Origin: Pseudomonadota bacterium
GTDB lineage: Bacteria > Pseudomonadota > Alphaproteobacteria > Micropepsales > Micropepsaceae
Assembly: GCA_021808875.1 (NCBI GenBank)
Contig: JAKBAU010000061.1
Location: 1-13,848 of the forward strand
Length of the DNA stretch: 13,848 nucleotides
Reading direction: 5' to 3'
This document shows, piece after piece, positions 9,297 to 13,848 of this stretch (positions within the stretch are counted from its first letter, which is position 1; each line of letters begins with the position of its first letter). The translations under genes were made by a program, and so were the position numbers. The notes under the pieces were generated by a model, which did no database searches, was not told the origin of the DNA, and saw only the letters and a list, made by a program, of their open reading frames with translations.

Positions 9297-9815
9297 TTGG
9301 TCAAGGCAGATCTCGGAACGAAGCGTGCGTGCCCCTCATGTGGTGCCCGTTTCTACGACCTTCAGAAACGGCCGATCGAATGCCCGAAATGTGCATTCAC
9401 GTTCGAGCCGGAGGCCCTCTATAAGCAGCGCCGGCCGCGTCAGCCGGAGCCACAGCAAGCTGAGGTCGAAACCGAGCGCGAAGACGAGGAAGAAGAAGCC
9501 ACGGAAGAGGAGGTCGAGGTCGAGGTCGAAGAGACCGAGGCTGAGGCCCCCGCGAAAGGCAAGAAGAAGCGTCCTACGACCGATGAGGAAGGGGACGCGT
9601 TCGAAGACGAAGAGCTTGAAGAAACCGAGGAGGGCTTCGCGGACGCCGGCATGAGCGTCGTCGAAGGCGAACCGGAGGAAGACGATCTTGATCTCGGAGA
9701 CGACGAGGTCGACACCGATGACGATGACGAGGATCTCCTCGCCGAAGTCGACGACGAAGAAGACGAGGACATGACCGGCATCATTGATGCCGACATCGAG
9801 AAGGACGAGCCGTAA
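9297..9815 (+). CDS. TIGR02300 family protein (FYDL zinc-ribbon, acidic tail)
   Basis: The 172-residue product opens MVKADLGTKRACPSCGARFYDL and has two CxxC pairs (C12/C15 and C29/C32) that should bind one zinc, with the FYDL signature between them. The rest is an extremely acidic, low-complexity tail broken by one basic patch (KGKKKR), ending DADIEKDEP. This is the alphaproteobacterial TIGR02300 family; its function is unknown. Relatives usually begin a few residues before GTKR, which favours TTG 9297, with GGTGGA 10 nt upstream. In-frame GTG codons at 9282 and 9252 are alternatives (177 or 187 aa). The gene is divergent from aroA and upstream of tRNA-Ala. The tail is probably disordered. 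Family certain, start uncertain. Confidence 0.88.
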   Translation: MVKADLGTKRACPSCGARFYDLQKRPIECPKCAFTFEPEALYKQRRPRQPEPQQAEVETEREDEEEEATEEEVEVEVEETEAEAPAKGKKKRPTTDEEGDAFEDEELEETEEGFADAGMSVVEGEPEEDDLDLGDDEVDTDDDDEDLLAEVDDEEDEDMTGIIDADIEKDEP

Positions 9816-9865
9816 GGCCACTTCCCGAAGCGCGATACCGGCGACCCAAGGTCGGACATTGGTAC

Positions 9866-9941
9866 GGGGCTGTAGCTCAGTTGGGAGAGCGCGTGAATGG
9901 CATTCACGAGGTCAGCGGTTCGATCCCGCTCAGCTCCACCA
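9866..9941 (+). tRNA. tRNA-Ala (anticodon GGC)
   Basis: A complete 76-nt cloverleaf. The 7-bp acceptor stem GGGGCTG/CAGCTCC has one G-U pair, the D-arm is GCTCAGTTGGGAGAGC, and the anticodon stem CGTGA/TCACG encloses ATGGCAT with GGC at 9899-9901. The T-arm is AGCGG-TTCGATC-CCGCT, and the CCA end is encoded. It reads GCC and GCU codons. It lies 50 bp after the TIGR02300 gene on the same strand and could share its transcript. Confidence 0.97.
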
Positions 9942-10013
9942 AAGCTCTTTTCGCGCAGCACAAGAGACCCGCCAATCATCCCCAAACCTTGCAGGGCATC
10001 TCGCCGCGCCAAC

Positions 10014-10055
10014 GGGGGCAAATCCACCGCCCTGGACGGGGCGGCGTCTGCCCCC
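10014..10055 (+). other. Structured 42-nt hairpin between tRNA-Ala and the amidohydrolase
   Basis: The outer arms GGGGGCA (10014-10020) and TGCCCCC (10049-10055) pair perfectly, and inside them CCGCCC (10027-10032) pairs with GGGCGG (10039-10044) around a 6-nt loop, with unpaired bulges between. No T-tract follows, so it is not a textbook terminator. It may process or end the tRNA transcript, or act on the amidohydrolase leader. Confidence 0.4.
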
Positions 10056-10154
10056 TTGGGCTCTGCCAGGCACCTCATCTATAAGCTTGTGTGCCCACGC
10101 GTGCGCCGTCTGCGGCTTTAGCGGACCGGGCTATGGGAAGAAGGATCAATAAGC

Positions 10155-11399
10155 ATGGCAACACTCATCCTGGCAGGAACGTTACTCGCAAAGCCGGGCG
10201 AAGAGCCTCTTTACAGGCACACCATCCGGATCGAAGCCGGACGGATCAGCGCCATAGAGAAGGGCTTTGCGGCCGCAGCGACGGGCGACGAGGTCATCGA
10301 CCTGTCAGACCAGGTGGTGCTGCCCGGCCTCATCGACTGCCACGTCCACCTAACCTCTGAATTTGGCCCCACCCACAAAATACTCACGGTCGAAGAATCA
10401 GCAGCCGCCATTGCGCTTCATGCCGCAGCTCATGCCCGCGCCACGCTGCTGGCCGGGTTCACCACCGTTCGCGATCTCGGTGAGCTCGGCGGTGCCGGAG
10501 ATGCAATTTTTGCCCTGCGCAATGCCGTTGCCAAAGGCTACGTACCAGGCCCGCGCATATTCGCCGCCGGCGCTGTAATCTCGCCAACGGGCGGACATGG
10601 CATTACCTGCGGCTACCGAGAGGATATCAATCTGTTGCTCGATTCTTCGGGCCGAGCCGATGGCATTGATGGCTGCCGCCTGGCGGTCCGCCGTCAGGTG
10701 CACCGGGGCGCCGACTTCATCAAGTTCGTGGCCACCGGTGGGGTCCTGACCGATACCGCGACCGGTACCGGACAGCAGTTTTTCGCCGACGAATTCGAGG
10801 CGATCATCGCCACCGCGCACATGCTGGGCCGCCGGACAACGGCGCACGCCCACGGTGCCGACGGCATCAAGGCTGCGCTCAGGGCCGGCGTCGACAGCAT
10901 TGAGCATGGCAGTTTCATGGATGATGAAGCCATTGAACTCATGCTAGCTCGCAAGGTCGTGCACGTGCCAACAACTCTGGCTGGGGCCACGGTCGCCGCT
11001 CAGGCAAAGGACGGCTTTCTGCCCGAGGCCATACGCAAGAAAGCCCTCGAGGTGGGACCACAGATCCTCCACACGCTGAGCCGTAGCCACAAGGCGGGTA
11101 TCCGCATTGCCTTTGGCACCGATAGCGGAGTGTCCCGCCATGGCGAGAATGCAAAGGAATTTGCCCTCATGGTCGAGGCCGGAATGAGTCCGATGGAGGC
11201 CATTGCGGCCGCGACGCGGCACGCGGCCGAGCACATAGGATTTGCTGACCAGATTGGCACGATCGAACCAGGCAAATTCGCCGACATCATTGCGCTGGCG
11301 CGCAATCCTCTCAAAGACATCCGCGCACTTCTCGACGTGAACTGGGTGATGAAAGCCGGGGTCGTTTACAAACACGCGCAAAGCCAAAGCCATATCTGA
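10155..11399 (+). CDS. Metal-dependent amidohydrolase (imidazolonepropionase / Xaa-Pro dipeptidase-like)
   Basis: The 414-residue protein is a complete amidohydrolase-superfamily enzyme. Metal ligands are visible in order: DCHVHL (H63, H65), a lysine in ADFIKFVATGG (K190) placed to be the carboxylated bridging ligand, TAHAHG (H231, H233), SIEHGS (H251) and the catalytic aspartate in AFGTDSG (D321). A flanking beta-sandwich is made from the N-terminus and the C-terminal IGTIEPGKFADIIAL segment. This is the set typical of binuclear members such as the Xaa-Arg/Xaa-Pro dipeptidases, so an acyl-amino-acid or dipeptide substrate is plausible, but it cannot be fixed from the sequence. No signal peptide is seen, so it is probably cytoplasmic. 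The ATG has GAAGGA 9 nt upstream. It stands alone and converges on the feoB remnant. Confidence 0.9.
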   Translation: MATLILAGTLLAKPGEEPLYRHTIRIEAGRISAIEKGFAAAATGDEVIDLSDQVVLPGLIDCHVHLTSEFGPTHKILTVEESAAAIALHAAAHARATLLAGFTTVRDLGELGGAGDAIFALRNAVAKGYVPGPRIFAAGAVISPTGGHGITCGYREDINLLLDSSGRADGIDGCRLAVRRQVHRGADFIKFVATGGVLTDTATGTGQQFFADEFEAIIATAHMLGRRTTAHAHGADGIKAALRAGVDSIEHGSFMDDEAIELMLARKVVHVPTTLAGATVAAQAKDGFLPEAIRKKALEVGPQILHTLSRSHKAGIRIAFGTDSGVSRHGENAKEFALMVEAGMSPMEAIAAATRHAAEHIGFADQIGTIEPGKFADIIALARNPLKDIRALLDVNWVMKAGVVYKHAQSQSHI

Positions 11400-11453
11400 C
11401 GCGGCGAGGATTGCGGACCGGGCATCCACCTTGCGAAAGGTCGCGGCAGACCG

Positions 11454-12100
11454 TCAGGGACTCATGCAGCTTCCCGACCTGGTCAGCCAAGTCCCAGCAG
11501 GGCGGCGATGGAGCTGACCCGCGTGCTTATGCGCAGCACGGATTTCCTGGGCGCTGGGCTCGTGCCAGATTGTGGGTGTGGTCGCCGCTCCGGTCCGCCG
11601 GTCGATCTCATTGAGCACGGCGAAAAGACCACGTTTGCGCACCGCCACGGTGGTGACGACCGGAATGCGAAGTTCTCTGGACAGACCCTCGATGTCGATG
11701 TGAATACCCTGGCGCTGGGCGATGTCATACATGTTGTTGGCCAGCACCACCGGTCGTCCGGTTTGGCGCAGCTCGAGCAAGAGGGCCAGCATCGGTTTGA
11801 GGTTGGAGGCGTCCGCAACGCAGACGATGACATCGGGGACAATCTCGCCGGCCAGCCGTCCCAACACAAAATCCCTGGTGCCTGCCTCATCGGAATTGCG
11901 CATGCGTGAGGAATAGCTTCCGGGAAGATCGACAATGGCGACCCGCTGTCCGGCAGGGGTCGTCACGGGCCAAGTTTTTTCGACCGTGACACCCGGATAG
12001 TTGGCAACTTTCTGGCATGAGCCGGTCAAGGGATTGAACAGCGCCGTCTTGCCGAACAGGGATTGCCGACCAGCGCGACCAGAGGCTGACGACCAAGCAC
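11454..12100 (-). pseudogene. feoB: Ferrous iron transporter FeoB remnant (frameshifted, truncated)
   Basis: Intact FeoB is an inner-membrane Fe(II) transporter with an N-terminal GTPase. Here the frame starts at GTG 12100 as VLGRQPLVALVGNPCS, then loses one base near 12051-12053, inside the P-loop. Adding one G would restore GNPCSGKTALFN. The rest of the G domain continues in the next frame: KVANYPGVTVEK (switch I), VDLPGSYS (G3), NNMYDIA (G4), LSRELRIPVV and TVAVRKRG. Similarity fades after EIRAAHKH, and the frame stops at 11454. A neighbouring frame here contains LADQVGKL, which may be a scrap of the segment before the membrane domain. About 400 residues with all transmembrane helices are absent, as the amidohydrolase ends at 11399. 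It follows feoA after 1 bp. Transport activity is not credible. Confidence 0.88.
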
Positions 12101-12101
12101 C

Positions 12102-12359
12102 TCAGGTGTCTGACTGGACCACTACGGCCATTGCATCGCGGCGACGCAGGACAATGCGGGTGTCGTCGATGCGCACGGCGATAGGATCCCCGCCGAACAG
12201 GCCCTCATGAAGGATCTCGAAGCTGGCTCCTTCCACAAAGCCGATTTCCGGCAGCCGGCGTTCCAGCTCCTCGGCCTCCTGGGAGCCGCACTCCGGCTCT
12301 GGCGTTGAACAGATGCGGACGATCTCGCCACGGCTGCCACGGCCAAGATGGCCAGGCAC
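12102..12359 (-). CDS. feoA: Ferrous iron transport protein A (FeoA)
   Basis: FeoA is a small cytoplasmic SH3-like protein that assists FeoB in Fe(II) uptake. The chosen 85-residue form starts at GTG 12359 (VPGHLGRGSRGEIVRIC) and includes the family core ELERRLPEIGFVEGASFEILHEGLFGG in parts, then DPIAVRI, the basic strand TRIVLRRRDAMAVVV, and a short tail. A TTG at 12422 would give 106 residues, but the extra part has no FeoA similarity and would leave almost no leader after the upstream Fur box. Neither start has an ideal Shine-Dalgarno. The acidic insert STPEPECGSQEAEE between the first two strands is a little longer than usual. The gene looks intact, though its partner feoB just downstream is broken, so it is either newly orphaned or serves another FeoB elsewhere. 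Confidence 0.85.
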   Translation of the reverse strand: MPGHLGRGSRGEIVRICSTPEPECGSQEAEELERRLPEIGFVEGASFEILHEGLFGGDPIAVRIDDTRIVLRRRDAMAVVVQSDT

Positions 12360-12438
12360 AACCTCGCCATCTAAGCCGCCACGCCTATTGGCTTCCCGAG
12401 CGTTAAGATAGATTGTTGCCAAACATGCTCGCGAATTT

Positions 12439-12465
12439 TTTAATGATAATAATTCTTATTAAGAA
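12439..12465 (-). promoter_or_regulatory. Fur-like box upstream of feoA
   Basis: A striking AT-rich island in GC-rich DNA. Positions 12439-12457 match the classical 19-bp Fur consensus at 14 positions, and 12444-12458 match the 7-1-7 form (TGATAAT-n-ATTATCA) at 12 of 14. An overlapping perfect 6-1-6 palindrome, TTCTTA-T-TAAGAA, lies at 12453-12465. It sits about 80 nt upstream of the feoA GTG. Iron-dependent repression of feoAB is the natural reading. The exact regulator (Fur or another family member) is inferred. Confidence 0.75.
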
Positions 12466-12586
12466 GTGAACCTGACTCGACCCTGCCGCCAAGAGTTGCT
12501 TCGTCGCATACGCAATCGCCCTTATTTGTCTGGCATCACAGGAAAAATCGGCTAAAAGCGCCTAACCGCTGCCCAGAGGTTCAGTT

Positions 12587-13848
12587 TTGCCTCAGTTTCT
12601 CGATGCTCGAGCCGTCCCGGACGGCTCTGTTTTAAGCCCGGACCTGGCGATTATCGGCGGCGGTCCAGCAGGGATCTCGCTCGCGCTCGCGCTGGCCAAC
12701 AGCAATCTCAAGATCCTGCTCCTGGAAAGCGGGTCGATGCATTTCAATGCGCAGACCCAGAATCTCTATGCTGGCAACGAGGTCGGCATACCCTATGTGC
12801 CCCTGGACGAGACGCGCCTGCGCTATCTGGGAGGCTCAACCAACCATTGGGGTGGCTGGTGCCGGCCTCTGACTGAAATCGATTTCGAGCGTCGCTCCTC
12901 GGTGCCCTATTCCGGCTGGCCCTTTGGTCGCGCCACCCTCGAGCCCTATTTCCCGCGCGCCCAGAAGCTCGTCGAAGCCGGCCCCTTCGTCTACGACGCC
13001 CTCGCCGACTCGGTTGGCGGCATGGGCCCACTGCTCGAGCTGGGGCTGGGTGGGGTCTATTCGAGCTTCTTCCAGTTCAGCCAGTGGGCGGGCAACCCCG
13101 AGCACCTGCCAACCCATTTCGGCGAGCGCTATGCCGCCGATCTCAAGCGCATACCCAATCTCGACGTGATGCTTTATGCCAACGTGACAGGCTTGCGCCT
13201 TGCTGCCAACGCCGCCACGCTTGATCATCTGGATATTGCCACTTTGTCCGGACGCCGTTTTCGCGTGCAGCCGCATGCGGCGGTTGTAGCCACCGGCGCG
13301 ATCGAAAGTGCCCGGCTTTTGCTTGCCTCCAATGACGTCATGGCAAGCGGTGTCGGCAATCAGCACGATCTGGTGGGACGTTTTTTTGCTGACCATGCCA
13401 TCCCGCGCAACACTGCAACGCTCGTGATTTTCCGCGGCGCACTGCCCACCTACTATACCCGCACCGAAGTACTCAGCGGCCTGCACTTTCGCGCTACGCT
13501 GGCCGCGAGCGATACATTCAAGCGAAGCGCCAAGGTGCTGGGCTCGCTCACCACGGTGGAGCAAACCGTCGCACTGGATGCGGTCGGCACTGCCGCTGTG
13601 ACCCAGACCTCCTCAATACTCGGGGCCGACGCCAGCGGCGCCAGCGCCTATGCACTCGGCTGTGGCTTTGAACTCCATCCAGATCCCAATCGCAGACTGA
13701 CACTCACGAGTGAGCGCGACGCACTCGGTATGCCGCGTCTGAAGCTCAGCATGACGATCTCCGACGCGGACTTTACCTCCTACGAGCGGACCCTCAAGGA
13801 GCTCGGCCGGCAACTGCTTGTCGCGCGCAGCGGCATGCTAAGGCTGAA
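12587..13848 (+). CDS. GMC-family FAD-dependent oxidoreductase (partial, 3' end outside window)
   Basis: Glucose-methanol-choline family enzymes oxidise alcohols or sugars with FAD. The frame runs open from TTG 12587 to the window end (420 codons). It opens MPQFLDARAVPDGSVLSPD, followed by the dinucleotide fold LAIIGGGPAGISLALAL (GGGPAG at 24-29) and LLLESG (45-50), then LGGSTNHWGGWCRPL (81-95) and GWPFGRATLEPYF, typical of the family, and later VVATGAIESARLLLAS and LVGRFFADH. The catalytic His/Asn region lies beyond the edge. TTG is chosen because AGAGG sits 7 nt upstream, a stop precedes in frame, no ATG or GTG lies before the FAD motif, and the N-terminus matches relatives that begin with DAR...PDG. 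It is divergent from feoA. Substrate unknown; there is no export signal before the FAD fold. Confidence 0.88.
   Translation, partial: MPQFLDARAVPDGSVLSPDLAIIGGGPAGISLALALANSNLKILLLESGSMHFNAQTQNLYAGNEVGIPYVPLDETRLRYLGGSTNHWGGWCRPLTEIDFERRSSVPYSGWPFGRATLEPYFPRAQKLVEAGPFVYDALADSVGGMGPLLELGLGGVYSSFFQFSQWAGNPEHLPTHFGERYAADLKRIPNLDVMLYANVTGLRLAANAATLDHLDIATLSGRRFRVQPHAAVVATGAIESARLLLASNDVMASGVGNQHDLVGRFFADHAIPRNTATLVIFRGALPTYYTRTEVLSGLHFRATLAASDTFKRSAKVLGSLTTVEQTVALDAVGTAAVTQTSSILGADASGASAYALGCGFELHPDPNRRLTLTSERDALGMPRLKLSMTISDADFTSYERTLKELGRQLLVARSGMLRL
12609..12633 (+). terminator. Terminator-like hairpin inside the start of the GMC gene
   Basis: GAGCCGTCC (12609-12617) and GGACGGCTC (12619-12627) form a perfect inverted repeat with one base between, then TGTTTT. 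Allowing a real loop leaves a 7-bp stem. The shape is that of an intrinsic terminator, yet it lies 22-46 nt into the coding region, so it could act as an attenuator if translation is poor. Confidence 0.45.

Noticed and set aside
9440..10078. Minus-strand 212-aa open frame covering the TIGR02300 tail and the tRNA
   Set aside because: Its GAERDRTADLVNAIHALSQL segment is the well-known false translation of the reverse strand of tRNA-Ala, and the serine-rich rest is the mirror of the acidic tail.
11508..11909. 133-aa plus-strand frame across the feoB remnant
   Set aside because: It is antisense to clear FeoB GTPase motifs (DLPG, NMYD).

Overview
The window is a GC-rich stretch of an alphaproteobacterial chromosome, almost entirely housekeeping genes. 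The lineage call rests on three things: the order aroA-cmk-rpsA-(kinase)-ihfB-lapA-pyrF-trpF-trpB, an FYDL-type TIGR02300 zinc-ribbon/acidic protein divergent from aroA, and a class II (CP4-like) EPSP synthase. Having pyrF between lapA and trpF would suit Sphingomonadales, but the order is an inference from memory of gene order, not something the sequence proves.

Minus-strand block, 1-9145. Read in transcription order it runs: aroA and cmk (1-bp TGATG overlap), a 234-bp leader, rpsA, a MASE1 sensor histidine kinase, ihfB, lapA, pyrF (linked by GTGA and ATGA overlaps), then trpF and trpB (GTGA overlap; trpB leaves the window at its 3' end). These genes serve chorismate and CMP/UMP synthesis, the 30S subunit, the nucleoid protein IHF, envelope assembly and tryptophan synthesis. 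Two genes break the block: the kinase, which has no visible response regulator, and a small plus-strand gene (1507-1743) convergent with pyrF that separates it from trpF.

Plus-strand block, 9297-11399. It holds the TIGR02300 gene, tRNA-Ala(GGC) with an encoded CCA end, and a metal-dependent amidohydrolase related to imidazolonepropionase and Xaa-Pro/Xaa-Arg dipeptidases.

Right end, 11454-13848. An iron-uptake locus on the minus strand is in decay. feoA is intact behind a good Fur-like box, but feoB is a remnant with a one-base deletion inside its GTPase P-loop and no membrane domain. Divergent from it is a GMC-family FAD oxidoreductase, cut by the window edge, with a terminator-like perfect inverted repeat inside its first codons.

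I see no CRISPR array, insertion sequence, prophage or obvious new multi-gene system. The points most worth a second look are the feo decay, the hairpin inside the GMC gene, the orphan kinase with a 10-bp tandem repeat upstream, and the small gene splitting pyrF from trpF.
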